The translations under genes and the position numbers were made by a program. From Mikania micrantha (lineage: Eukaryota > Streptophyta > Magnoliopsida > Asterales > Asteraceae): a stretch of DNA of 64,000 nucleotides. Each line of letters opens with the position of its first letter. Position 1 is the first letter of the stretch. The notes under the pieces were generated by a model that saw nothing but the letters and a program-made list of their open reading frames with translations, did not search any database and had not been told where the DNA came from. Location of the stretch: NCBI GenBank assembly GCA_009363875.1, contig CM018695.1, forward strand, positions 66,958,907-67,022,906, in the 5' to 3' direction. Of this stretch, positions 12,070 to 23,779 are shown one piece after another.

Positions 12070-12520
12070 TCATAACCAAGCAAGAACAAAAGGTGTACAT
12101 GTGGGAGAAAGCGCTATATGGTTTGAGGCAAGCACCCCGAGCGTGGAACTCGAAGCTTGATAAAATCTTAAAGGAACTAAGGTTCATGCGATGCTCACAA
12201 GAACAAAAAATATATCGAAGATCTGTTGGTACAAGGCTGATGATTGTTGGGGTGTACGTGGACGACTTGATAGTAACTGGCTCAGATACAAAGGAGATAC
12301 ATGCATTTATGTGACAGTTGCACACGAGAATTTCGTCATCAATGATGTGAGCACATTTGATCGTTCTAGAAATCCGTGCTAATTTGGCAATTGAAATTAC
12401 TACAGATCGATAGTATGCGAGAAATGATGAACGTGGGTGAAAACCGTGCACAAAACGGAGTCCTGAAGTGCCCGGAATCGAAAAACGAAGAAAAATTCTA
12501 AGTGCTGAACAATTGGACTC

Positions 12521-12645
12521 GTCGCGGTACACGGAGGTGGGCTTGAGAGTCCTCCGCGGTACGCGATGCTTGAAAATATCTTAGATTCCTCCGGAAATCT
12601 TCGCGGTACGCGAAGCCCTCTTTGGCTTCTGGTCGCGGTACGCGA
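12521..12645 (+). promoter_or_regulatory. Four CGCGGTACGCG palindromes in LTR B
   Basis: Near-perfect palindromes lie at about 12521, 12554, 12600 and 12632: GTCGCGGTACACGG, CCGCGGTACGCGA, TTCGCGGTACGCGAA and GTCGCGGTACGCGAC. The flanking bases change together (TT...AA, GT...AC), so symmetry is kept while sequence differs. They lie 210-335 bp from the LTR start. A protein-binding or promoter role is inference. Confidence 0.55.
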
Positions 12646-13905
12646 CGGGTGAGGCGGTGCAATAATCTGATCTACTTTATCAGATTTCATGCAAACTTGA
12701 TTTTTCTTATCAACTCGAACAACAGACGCTCAAAACATCCAGCAGACGAATTTTCACCATCCAATCTCAGTTTTAAAGCTATTTGATCGTGTGGTTGAAG
12801 CCAGGGATCATCTCTACAAGTTCTGATCGTTGTTTTAACCGCAGATATCCGTCAGATTTGGTAATGGTTCATTTTAACCTTGTAGTTTGATTTTGATTGA
12901 TTGAATCTTGATTTTGAACGTAATGGAATAGTTAGGATTGTTGATTATTGCCTAGATGAGGGCTAGGATTGATTATAAACAAAGAACACGATGTTTTAAC
13001 GGTTAAATCCTTGTTTTGATCCGTTGTAATTCCCGGTTTGCATGAAACCATACCCATGATTATAATGGTTTAACCCATTTGATTATAACAATGTAGGTGA
13101 TTAGTTGGATTAATCCTTGAAATGCAAGGTTAAATCCAAATGTTTCAAAATAATCACAATCATTAACATACTCATTGGAAAGATTATCTGATGTTTATGA
13201 TAACAGTCAGATTAGTATGTTAAACTTGGTTATTACACCTATTTTGATGCTACATTGTAATATTTCATGATATTTGGGTAATCAATAACAACAAGGATTG
13301 ATCATTCCTAAGCCATTAAGCCATCTAGAAACTGTTTTAGCATTATAATCAACAACATTAACTATTTGGTTAATCTAAGACTATTCTGATTAATCAAGAG
13401 TGTCATCAACCTTGTATTAGGAATCTAATGCAATGTAGGTTCCTACATTATCATACATTGTATGATATAATACTAAAGTAACCAATTAAACATTTGATAT
13501 CGGTTTGATGACTTACAAAGCAATGTCTTTGACATTGAACGTTCAGAAAGATCTAATCAGTAAACTAGAACATAAATAACTCATTAAATATAACTAAATG
13601 CAGAATCACCTCTTTGTTATCAGCTTCGAGATATTTTGCTACATTTATATCATCAGGTGAGTTTCGTACAAACCCTTTTCTTTTTAATATTTTATAAACA
13701 TCGGGGTAACTCTGCAAACCTTTTCTGAACATATGATATGCATCACTGTTATCTATGTGATTTCATGTGACTTTTGTGTGATTTCATGTGATTTTGCCTG
13801 TAGAACAGAACTTTATCACAGTATCAAAAGACCACATTTCATGAACTGTATCTAGTGAACCCGTGTGGGGCCGAATAGAAAACATTGATAGTACTATTGG
13901 CTGAC
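12646..13905 (+). repeat. Remainder of LTR B, no gene
   Basis: This AT-rich LTR sequence has no coding potential. A small tandem repeat of TGTGATTTCATGTGA-like units is at about 13756-13795. Confidence 0.5.
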
Positions 13906-13906
13906 A

Positions 13907-14021
13907 ACCCATTTGTCGGGAGCTTGCAACTCCCCTTGGTGCAAATGGTATATGTATAGGGCATATGCAAGGGTAGATCGCAACCTCCCTTACACCGTCC
14001 CACCACCTTTGTAGTATACCA
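13907..14021 (-). repeat. Chimeric copy of the element C hairpin module
   Basis: The right part (13943-14021) equals 15928-16006, but the left arm differs (it contains GGGAGCTTGCAACTCCC) and cannot pair with the right arm. It joins LTR B to an internal point of the truncated gag at 14022, so it marks a rearrangement junction. Confidence 0.6.
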
Positions 14022-14923
14022 CCAGTGTAATTTCTGGCAGTATTGTTATTGGATGATTGCGGCGCAGACTTAGCAGCAGGAGCAGTGACCATGAAGTTCC
14101 TAGTCTTCCTCTTTTTGTTGCTGCTTTTGGATGAACTGGCAGCTTCAGACTTGACTTCAGTCTTTGTTTCCTTTGTATCAGTCTTCACCTCAGTCTTCTT
14201 CGTTCCCTTCCTTGTAAGTGTTCCATTCTTCACATGATTGTCAGTAAGAGTTGCAGATAAACGAATAGCAGCCTCAAGCGTTTTGGGATTGCTCCCATAA
14301 ACAGTATCCTGAATCTGCATCGGCAGCCCGCCGATATATTTCTCGATCGCTCTATCCAATAGCGTCACCAGATGAGGCACCAGCAGACTATACTCGTGGA
14401 AACGAGTATTATAGATGACATTCTCTCCACTGTCTTGCTTGAGTTCCCAAAACTCAGTCTCAAGCTTCCTCATCTCGCTACGAGGACAGAATTCAGTGGT
14501 CATTAGGTTCTTGACCTCTGTCCATGTCAGTGCTAGGGCAGCATCAACTCCCCTAGTTCTCTTTTCCCCATTCCACCAAGTTAGTGCTCTCTTTTGAAAA
14601 ACACTGGTGGTGTAGCGCACTTTCAAATTTTCGGGGCAATCACTGTTGATGAAGGTATTCTCCATGCTCTCAAACCACTGCAGTAGACCAGTGGCAGTCT
14701 CAGATCCCGTAAACTTCAGTGGGTTACAGGAGTTGAAGTGCTTAAAGGTGCAAGTTGGTGGGTTCGCACCACCTCTGTTCTGAGTGAGAGACTGATTTGC
14801 TTGAGTCAACTGACTAACCAAGCCAGAAATGAGGTTAGTTAACTCTTGTATGCCGGTGTTGGCATTACTGTTGCTAGCATCCCCATTGTTTGTGTCATCT
14901 TCGTTGTGACGGCGCGGCGGCAT
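14022..14923 (-). pseudogene. Element C gag, truncated second copy
   Basis: The sequence starts at ATG 14923 with MPPRRHNEDDTNNGDASN and runs collinear with the complete copy at 26304 for about 300 codons, nearly identical (for example T for A at one site, PQ for QQ in another). At 14022 gag sequence stops and unrelated hairpin-module sequence continues the frame to 13784 by chance. The zinc knuckles, protease and pol are absent. Confidence 0.85.
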
Positions 14924-15160
14924 GTTTCTGAGAAATTAGAAACATGTTACTACCGTTTACAACGCAAGTCATACACACAATGGTCAATTGAGTTCATTCA
15001 AACAGTTAGGATTACATATAGGAACTATATTTCTCTCCTATCTGTCATTAAACTCATAACATTTATAAATTTCCTATTATTATACCAAGTGTCCTAGTTG
15101 GTCATAACTAGTATTAACTAACTATTCCTAAGTTCCATACATTCTCCACCCTATACCAAC

Positions 15161-15275
15161 ACTGACAACCTCCCGATGCAATGCAACAAGCTTATATATA
15201 GGGCATATGCAGAGGTAGATCACAATCTCACCTACACCGTCCCACCACTGTTCCATTGCACCACGATTATGCCTT
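15161..15275 (-). repeat. Hairpin module copy a
   Basis: The module runs from CTGACA to about CCTTTGTTAG. The closing arms 15175-15188 and 15249-15262 pair at 13 of 14 positions in the sense (minus) strand, one of these a G.U pair. The core contains the shared words TAGGGCATATGC, GGTAGATC and ACACCGTCCCACCAC. Confidence 0.6.
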
Positions 15276-15379
15276 TGTTAGTGTTTAGGGTGTATCATGT
15301 ATCTCACCATAGTTTCACTTCACAACCCTTATCCCAGGTAGGATAATTTTGAGTGAAGTGGTCTCTAGTTCCCTTGGAC

Positions 15380-15495
15380 AATTAGGTTCACCTAATGTCT
15401 AAGTTCACCTGACATGTAGGTTTGCCTATTTCTAAGTTCACCTAATGTCTAAGTTCACCTGACATTAAAGTTCCCCTAATGTCTAAGTTCACTAA
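15380..15495 (+). repeat. Tandem TAAGTTCACCTAATGTC repeat
   Basis: About six degenerate units of 16-18 bp (AAGTTCACCTAATGTCT / AAGTTCACCTGACAT) lie in the element C leader. A copy lies at 26761-26876. Confidence 0.65.
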
Positions 15496-15534
15496 ATTGC
15501 ATACCAAATCTCAATGTTCATAATCATTAATAAG

Positions 15535-15710
15535 GGTCCATATCATCACCGAGTGCTCTTATTGTCACTAAGTGTTCATATCTTCCCTACAATTTATTCT
15601 CATCAAGTGTCCATACCATCACTAAGTGTTAGTATCATCACTATGCGCTTATAAAATCACCAAGTGTCTATATCATCATCCAAGTCTACAACCAATCACT
15701 AAGTGTTCGC
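15535..15710 (+). repeat. Degenerate CATCACTAAGTGT repeat
   Basis: About eight loose repeats of ATCATCACTAAGTGTCCAT-like units are present in the leader of C, and the same is seen at 26916-27091. Confidence 0.5.
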
Positions 15711-15901
15711 GTCGTTCATTGATCCTATGCACCCTACGTGTTCAATGAGTGTGTTTATAAATAAGTTTATATGTGTCCATCAAATGTGATCATCCAAAGT
15801 GTCAATCCAAACCATTCTCAACAAACATACCATCAACAATCCATCAATCATACCCTTACAACAATTCCTAGTAATATCCTAATAATATCCTATGTTCCTG
15901 A

Positions 15902-16020
15902 CACTGACAGACCCCCGATATACCACAAATGGTATATGTATAGGGCATATGCAAGGGTAGATCGCAACCTCCCTTACACCGTCCCACCACCTTTGTAGTA
16001 TACCACGAGTGTGTCCTTGT
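15902..16020 (-). repeat. Hairpin module copy b
   Basis: Closing arms are 15917-15932 and 15990-16004. In the sense strand they pair along 15 positions with two G.U pairs and one bulged A. This copy is the closest to the module consensus. Confidence 0.65.
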
Positions 16021-16128
16021 CTGGAGATCAAGAGATCTAACAGATAATTCCTAAAGCAGATAAATTTCTAAGCAGTTAAGTTCTTAAGCAGATAAGTGTC
16101 CCAAACGGGTAGTTCCCTTATTCTTCAA

Positions 16129-16250
16129 TACTGACATCCACCCGATGTACTGTAAATGGTATATGTATAGGGCATATGATAAGGGTAGGTCGCAACCGCC
16201 CAAACCACCGTCCCACCACCTTTACAATACACCACGAGTATGTCCTTATC
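16129..16250 (-). repeat. Hairpin module copy c
   Basis: Closing arms are 16144-16159 and 16219-16233. Relative to copy b, three base pairs are changed on both sides so that pairing is kept (A-U to G-C twice, C-G to U-A once). The stem is again complete with two G.U pairs in the sense strand. Confidence 0.65.
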
Positions 16251-16445
16251 GAGTCATTAGAGCACAAGTAAACAAATAATACATGCGAATCAGATATATA
16301 GCAGGAGTTCAGTTAACATGTAATAAACACATAAGCATGAAATCCTGAATATACTAACTAGTGTATGAAATAGTTCATACTAGGGTATCCTACGGTTATA
16401 GACTAGGTCAACCATTTCTAGTAACCTAATTCCCTATAACCCAGT

Positions 16446-16456
16446 CTCTGATACCA
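16446..16456 (-). other. Primer-binding site of element C, second unit
   Basis: On the minus strand TGGTATCAGAG (iMet type) lies three bases downstream of the LTR end. The equivalent site in the first unit is 27827-27837. Confidence 0.85.
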
Positions 16457-17094
16457 ATCTGTAACACCCCGACCGATGGCGGAAACGTCGGGATGCCACG
16501 AGGGATGTGTAGATTGTTCAAAAGCTCGTGGGCATCTAAATCAAATCATCATATAACATTCCATCAACCAAATTAATTACACAAAAATCATGTTCATCAT
16601 GAAATAGTTACAACAATTACAAAAGCGAATTAGCTATCTAACTAAATTCTGAACGCCAGAATTTTAGTTAATTAACTAAGTCCAAGATCCTATATGATGA
16701 TGTCCAAAAGTGTAGGTTCCATCTTCATCAACCTACTTAGCCTCATTACCTGAAACATGTAAAAATCAAGTGTCAACTACAAAGTAGTTGGTGAGTAATC
16801 ATAAGTTTTATACTGAAAAGATTTTATAAAAATGAATTTAAAAGTTTAAGTTCAAAAATAGTTTTATAAAAGGTTTAGATACAATGAGTATAAGTGCTTA
16901 TGATTTTCCGAGAAAATCCACCATAATACCTGTATGATATAATTCAACCAATCTCCAAACTCAACAATCAAACACATACACAAACACGTAATCACATATC
17001 CTATCAGTCATAGTCAATCATAGATATTCAAAGTCAATCATAGATAATCAAACCACAAACCAGTCAACCAATCTCAACATCAATATTCTCAAAT

Positions 17095-17360
17095 AATGTC
17101 CGTGACTATACATGATCATTATGTAATTAACATAAGTTAAAAACATGATCCATGGAGTGGTAGCTAACCACGTGACTATACATGAAGTCAAAGCAATTAA
17201 CCGAAGTTAAAGGCGATGACTCACGGAGTGGAAACCATCCACGTGACAATACATGATGTCAAAACAATTAACCGAAGTTAAAAGCAATGATTCACGGAGT
17301 TTGTGGCAATACATGTAATCGTTGTTATCGACTGAAGTCAATGACAATGTTTACACGGAT
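17095..17360 (-). repeat. Tandem repeat of ~65 bp in LTR C
   Basis: About four units are built from CACGTGACTATACATGA, AATTAACCGAAGTTAAA and GATGACTCACGGAGTG. The copy in the other LTR is at 28476-28741. Confidence 0.7.
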
Positions 17361-18393
17361 ATATATGTAAGAGATAATCCATAAGTAATGATAATTTTAA
17401 ATGTGAATATCATATTGATAAACAGGTATTAACCTTGTGTTATCAAAATAATATTAAATCTGGTATACATGCTTCACCTCCGAGTTTTAAATCAAAATAG
17501 TTTAAAGAAAGGGAGGTTATGAGAACTCACCTGAGTCCTTAGATTTAATGATCTTGTAATATGCGCGCTCACGTACGAGAAATTAGACAACTCAACAACC
17601 TTCAAATCGTGGTCAGCCGCCGGGTTTCTTCGTATCCTCTTGTAGCTCTCGTTCACAAGGTCGTTTAGAGCCAAAGATCACTTGAATCCGTCGGGTAACG
17701 AGCGAGATAGGTTAGAGAGAAGGTAGAGAGAAAGTGTGTGTGTTCTTAGAGAGAGAGTGGGTGTAGAGAAAAAGAGAGAAAAAGAAGAAGGTTTCCTTCT
17801 TTTATCGCGTGTAGTCACCCCGTGTTCGGTCTCGTTTTTATCGCGTTAAATAAATAAATTGCTCGGTTTTGATCACAAAATGTATCTAAAGCCCAAGTCT
17901 TTTAAATAAATATGTTTTGTTGTATTAAAATGATTTTAAGAAAATCGTTTAAATAAATTGTCTCCGTTTATTTTTATTAAATCAATTATTTAAATAAATA
18001 AATTAATTTGTTCGAATTCGTTTTAGGTTGTGTTTCCAAATAAATATTTTTAGTTTCCAATATTTAATTTAATATCATTTGATATTATTTAATTATCTCG
18101 TCGAAACGCGTTATTCGCGTACGTATTCGTAAAGATCGTCATCTTTGCGAATTCAACACTCGTATCGTATTTCGATTCGATTTACAGTTTATGGAATATT
18201 GTTTCAGTATATTATTCTTAATAATTATATTCGTGTGAATCGTCACTCACGCGAATACATTATTAAGTTAATATTTCTGAATCAACATTCGCGTTTAAGT
18301 AATGTTCGTAACCTCACTTCGCGTAATTAATTCCCTTTATTTATTGACTTTAATATTATTATTCCCAAACCAAAACCCACTAAACCCTAGTCA

Positions 18394-18515
18394 CTGACAC
18401 ATCCATGATAGACCGAAATATGCATATGTATAGGGCATATGCAGAGGTAGATCGCAACCTCCCCTACACCGTCCCACCGCTATTTCGATAAACCATGGCC
18501 ATGTGTCCTTGACTA
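18394..18515 (-). repeat. Hairpin module copy d, inside LTR C
   Basis: Closing arms 18407-18420 and 18481-18494 pair at 12 of 14 positions in the sense strand, two of them G.U. It lies 315-402 bp from the sense start of the LTR, while copies a-c are in the leader. Confidence 0.6.
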
Positions 18516-18809
18516 CGTTTAGCAACCAGACCATAACAAACTCCCAGTTCCATCCCAATTCCATTCCAACCAATAATCCATAATCAGTATAATGTAACTG
18601 CGATAAACTCTATGGTCCTGTTTAGTTGGGTTACAACTAAACTTCCCATGGTTTACGCGCATAATATGTTATAAACATGCATACCAGTAACAGTGATAAT
18701 CATCAATTAGTGTGTCAATATTAATAATTATAAAATATCAGGTCGTAACAGTACAATCGTACGGATGTATGGATGTACGGACAACAACCTAAAGTACAGT
18801 GATGTTACA

Positions 18810-18822
18810 GTGTCCCCTAGTT
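18810..18822 (-). other. Polypurine tract of element C
   Basis: The minus strand reads ACTAGGGGACAC directly before the LTR start TGTAACA, the expected place for plus-strand priming. Confidence 0.65.
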
Positions 18823-18843
18823 AAAGGAATTTCGTCCCGAAAT

Positions 18844-21143
18844 TCAACTTGGAGTGACCGTAGTAAATAAATGTGGGTACTTAAGCTTCATCTGATCTTC
18901 TCGCTCCCATGTGAACTCTGGACCCCGTTTCGATTCCCAACGTACTTTGACAATTGGAATTCTACTACGTTTGAGCTTTTTAACCTCACGATCCATTATC
19001 TCCACTGGTTTTTCAACAAAATGCATGGTATCATCAACGCGAATGTCATCGAGTGGTACCTGAAGATCCTGATCAGCTAAGCACTTCCTTAGATTGGACA
19101 CATGAGACGTCGGGTGCACGTTACTAAGTTCAGGAGGAAGTTCTAATTTGTAGGCAACCTTCACGATCCGTTCAAGAATCTTAAAAGGGCCAACATATCG
19201 TGGAGCAAGTTTACCCTTCTTCCCAAATCGCACAACGCCTTTCCAAGGCGACACTATGAGTAATACCATATCACCCACTTCAAATTCTAAAGGTTTCCTT
19301 CGTTTGTCCGCGTAACTTTTCTGTCGACTGCGAGCAGCTAACAGATTGTCACGGATCTGGCGGATCTTGTCAGTCGTTTCTTGAATAATCTCGGGACCAG
19401 TAATCTGTGAATCGCCGACTTCGGTCCAACAAATAGGTGACCGACATTTCCTGCCATAAAGAGCTTCAAACGGTGCCATACCAATGCTCGCATGATAACT
19501 GTTGTTATACGAGAACTCAACCAATGGTACATGGCTATCCCAGTTGCCACCAAAATCGATGACACAAGCTCTCAACATGTCTTCCAATGTCTGAATCGTT
19601 CGCTCCGTTTGACCATCCGTTTGGGGATGATAAGCGGTGCTAAGATCCAGTCTTGTTCCAAATGCTTCATGAAGTGATTCCCAAAATCGTGCCGTGAATC
19701 GAGCATCACGGTCCGATATTATGCTTAAGGGAATACCATGTCGGCTGACAATCTCATCCATGTAGATACGAGCTAACTTCCGTACCGGGTACGTTTCGCG
19801 TACCAGTAAGAAATGAGCCGACTTTGTCAATCTATCAACTATCACCCAAATGCTATCTTTACCGTTTGCGGTTCGTGGGAGTTTAGTAATGAAATCCATG
19901 GAGATATTCTCCCACTTCCACATCGGTATCTCTGGCTGTAGTAGCAATCCCGAAGGTCGCTGGTGTTCTGCCTTGACTTTAGCACAGTTAAGGCACTTTG
20001 ACACGTATTCAGCAATATCCTTCTTCATTCCAGGCCACCAGTACAAGCCCCTATGGTCTTGATACATCTTATCTGAACCTGTATGGATTGAGTAACGAGA
20101 CTTATGAGCTTCATCCATAATCACCCTCCTAAGATCACCCCTGTTCGGTATCCACAACCGATTCAAATAGTACATCAAGCCATCGTCTTTAGTTTCCAAT
20201 AGAATTTCAGCCCCGCAAGACATCTCATTCTTCAAGTCATCTTGAGCCAATGAGTGTTTTTGGGCTGTGAGAACATCATTACAGAGGTTAGTGTGCACTC
20301 GGACACCATGGATCTGAACTTGACTCTTGCGACTAAGCGCATCTGCTACTACATTCGCTTTACTAGGATGGTAGCGAATTTCACAGTCATAATCATTCAA
20401 CAGTTCAACCCATCTCCGTTGTCTCATGTTAAGTTCCTTTTGATTTAGAATATGTTGCAAGCTTTTATGATCAGTAAAGACTACACACTTCGTGCCATAA
20501 AGATAATGTCTCCATATCTTCAAAGCAAACACGACTCCACCAAGTTCCAAGTCCTGTGTAGTGTAGTTCTTCTCGTGAATTTTCAGTTGTCTTGATGCAT
20601 AGGCAATAACCTTTCCCCGTTGCATAAGGACACAACCGAGACCTAGGTTGGATGCATCACAATAAACCACAAAATCATCGTTTCCATCAGGCAGTGTCAA
20701 GACAGGAGCATCACAAAGTTTCTGCTTTAAAGTCTGAAACGCCTCTTCCTGCTTTGGTCCCCACTCATATGGCTTATTCTTCTGTGTCAAAGAAGTAAGC
20801 GGGACAACAATTCTGGAGAAATTCGAAATGAACCGCCGATAGTAACCGGCGAGTCCAAGAAATGATCGAATCTCCGTGGGTGTCTTCGGTGTACTCCAAT
20901 TCTTCACCGCATCAATCTTTGCTGGATCCACGTGAACACCATATTCGTTGAGTATGTGTCCCAAGAATTGAACTTCCTTAAGCCAAAATTCACATTTAGA
21001 GAACTTGGCATACAGTCGCTCTTCTCTCAGGATCTCCAAAACCAACTTAAGGTGTTTCTCGTGCTCTACTTTGGTCTTTGAGTAGATCAAAATATCATCA
21101 ATGAATACAATCACAAATTTATCCAAGTATGGCCTGCAGACAC
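18844..21143 (-). pseudogene. Element C pol 3' part: RT end, RNase H, integrase, chromodomain
   Basis: The frame starts inside solo LTR D (ATG 21222) and enters pol at 21143 with RPYLDKFVIVFIDDILIYSK, the catalytic RT motif. RNase H follows (VYCDASNLGLGCVLMQ, TTQDLELGGVVFALK, TDHKSLQHI, NVVADALSR). Integrase shows the HHCC region ending CLNCAKVKAEH, then WENISMDFITKLP, IISDRDARFTARFW and the DGQTERTIQTLEDM segment with the catalytic Glu. The C-terminus, VKKLKRSRIPIVKVRW to FTWEREDQMK, is a chromodomain. The frame has no internal stop. It is the same phase as 26304-24049, and D plus its target repeat is 2910 bp (a multiple of three). Confidence 0.85.
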
Positions 21144-22334
21144 TGTCACACCCCCAATTTTCAACTAACGGAATCATACCGTTTGGGAGCGTGACAAACC
21201 AGGATCTCAGATCATTAGACATAACGAAGACCTCTATATGAATTTCAAAACATACTTTGGTCTAAAAATATAACATCAGAGTTTTTCAAAGTTTGCGGAA
21301 GCGTTTTAAAACCAGTAACAGTTGTAAAATGTAAATTACAATACAAAATGTCAAATGTTCAAATTCAAATAACTAAAATGTAAAGACATGCATGCGACTC
21401 AATCTCCTAGTCCATGCTGGCTTTCTTGCGCACCTTAGCGTCCTGAGAAAACATGTAAATCAAGTCAACACAAAGGTTGGTGCATAACACAGGTTTAAGC
21501 ATTCACAATGTTTAAAACAACAGTTTGAATATCAAGTTTGCAGATAACATAATCACACATGCATAGTCATGATAGCTAGTCATTTGTACTATTTACATAA
21601 GTGGTCGACACCGAAGCTGACGATTGCCATGCTATAGCATGTTTTTGCCTTGCCACTATTGTCTAGCACGAACAACAGTAATGTGTCTTTGGTCAGTCAA
21701 ACACCTGCGTAGATCCCATCTACCAAGTGAGGTTTGTCAAACCTAATAGATCTATTTCCAACTACCACGCTTTGCGCTACGGCAAACTAAACGGTTCGAA
21801 GTGTGTAAGGACTTTTAAATGCTATGTTGTCACAAAATGTAAACAGCTAACTCATGCAAGTGATATGTATCTAAAATGGTTGTTGCACATGTTTTCTCCC
21901 CCAAAACAGTTTAAAATAAGAAAGGGCCGTGTACGCACCTTTGATTATTTGCAGAATGATCAAACGTACTTAAACTCGTGTAAACAGTCCTCCTACAAAG
22001 AACCTGTGTTGTAACAATAACCTAGTGTTATTTGAATTGTTCTTATGTGCTTGAAATCACATACGTGTCAATACACGTATGTTAGAGTGTTAGAAATGTA
22101 CATACGAATGTACGCGTGACTTTAAAATAGTTTAATAAAATCACATCGTCGATTATGATTTTATTTAAACGAGCGTAATTATACGCGATTACATTTTCGG
22201 TCTAAAATGCAAATTTTATTATTCAGATATGTTCAGGACTGAATTCTGGTTCCAACGAAATTCGAACGAGTCGAATCGGAGTTAAAACGAGAAAGTTGTG
22301 ATAAAATCACTAAAAATGATTTAAAACTCAAAAC

Positions 22335-22410
22335 CAGTTGGAGCCGGGTTCGAACCCGCGACCCCTCCCCCATCTCACACACAACCTACCAACTCAATTG
22401 TTTCCAAGTT
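22335..22410 (-). promoter_or_regulatory. tRNA-like A-box/B-box pair in LTR D
   Basis: The minus strand holds a perfect B-box-like GGGTTCGAACCC at about 22346-22357 in a GTCGCGGGTTCGAACCCGG context. About 35 bases upstream lies GAGTTGGTAGG, resembling the A box and D-arm. Either the LTR captured tRNA or SINE sequence or this is chance; no cloverleaf is complete. Confidence 0.4.
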
Positions 22411-23779
22411 TGTTAACATACAACATTTTAATAAATTTTAACTTATAATGGTCGGGTTCCCCTTATTCTACTAATCCGAACCAAATAGCATCCAATTGGA
22501 TCTCGATTCGAATCCGATCAAACCTAAAACCATAGGGGTTTTGTTTCTGGGATCCAACCGACTCTACATGTGGTTTTAATTTGAAAATGAACCACTATAA
22601 CTCGATTAACCGGTTATATACATGTTCGAACTCCAACCCATCAATTCTTAATCAAAATCGATCGAATTGATGATCATTTGATCTTTAATTCGTAGGCTTT
22701 ATATCAATTCCATAATTTCGAAACCTTCTGTAGTCAATAATTTAAAATCAAATTTGATTTCCTCTAAAACCCCAAAACCCGATTGTTTGTCAAGAACACT
22801 AGACTCAAAATCGTTAAATCCTTAATTCTATGATGAAATTAGCATAGCATTAACATTACTCGGGATCTTCTGAATATCTCTAAGTGTTTTAATTTGATTA
22901 TAAAGTACTTTTAAATAGAAATCCCCAAAATCTCTTTGCATCATGAACCCTAGAATCGAACTCCAACAATTCATTATAATTTGATGAAATTGATTCATGA
23001 TTTTTATTAGTCGGCACCTTATGAAACTGATCATACCATTTGATTACATTTCTAAACCCATCTCGATCAAAACCCCCAAAACCGTCTTTAATATGAACCC
23101 TAGAATTTAAACTCTTGCAATTCGATATTGGAACACTGAATTAACATAGGAATTGTCTTAGTCGATAGTTTTAGAAAGTGTAGGAATGATTTTGCACCTG
23201 ATTCGATGACCGATTGATGAAAATCAACTTTGGGCTTGAATGCGGCTACTCTACGATCGGGTTCCTCTGTCCACGACTTATAAGATCGAATTGATGGATG
23301 TTAGAGGCTCTGAATGTGCCGATTGTGATGTAGGAATGTGCAATTGTGAGGATTTTGATCTAATCTTTCGAATTTGAGTCGATTATGGACGGTTTCGACT
23401 TTCTAGTTCATTATTGTCTTAATTCGTCTAATTAATGGCTCAACAACGTTTAGAAACTGTTAAAAATCATCAATACCATGATTTGAACAGTTCAATTTTA
23501 GTTACAAGTCCCTCTACTGTGAAATTCGAATTTTTCCCAATTCTATGGCCGAATTTTGACTTTCAAAGTCAAAATTGAGACTTTTAATGAATTGAAATCT
23601 TAATCCTTGAAGTTTTTAACATTCTAAGACTGCTTTTGATCAATTACCATCCCTCTAGTTCGATTTTAAATGGTTTCACATCATTTCGGTTAATTCTAAA
23701 GTTAACGGAATTAATCCGAAATACCGAATTGTAACTAATCGGCTAATTGGAATATTATTGGGCTAGATTAACCCAATTG

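Larger units (their letters stand above)
11446..12309 (+). pseudogene. Second copy of copia A RT (5' part), split by chloroplast DNA
   Basis: 11446-11746 duplicates 3168-3468 and 12070-12309 duplicates about 3473-3711 of the copia A RT, with a few differences per 100 bp. The readable landmarks are KWVFKIKRN, DFDEVFAPVARIE, LDVKSAFLHGEL, KALYGLRQAP and YVDDLIVTGS. The TGA present at 3542 in the first copy is CGA here, so the stop arose after duplication or only in that copy. The copy resumes at 30456-30866 after solo LTR B. Confidence 0.85.
14924..16459 (-). other. Element C untranslated leader, second unit
   Basis: About 1.5 kb lies between the primer-binding site and the gag ATG. It has no open frame of note. 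It holds three hairpin modules and two degenerate short tandem repeats, listed separately. The same leader occurs at 26305-27840. Confidence 0.7.
16460..18809 (-). repeat. LTR of element C (middle LTR of the array)
   Basis: The plus-strand ends are TGTAACACCCC and GATGTTACA, so both strands show TG...CA. It is 2350 bp long. Comparison with the LTR at 27841-30187 shows about twenty differences by eye, near 1%. It contains hairpin module copy d and a tandem repeat of about 65 bp. Confidence 0.85.

Noticed and set aside
15902..16020. Hammerhead ribozyme (retrozyme-type) for the hairpin module
   Set aside because: No CTGATGA or GAAA core is present on either strand.
15161..16250. CRISPR-like array or MITE for the repeated module
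   Set aside because: Spacing is irregular, copies are divergent, there is no target duplication or terminal repeat of transposon type, and the context is a plant retrotransposon leader.
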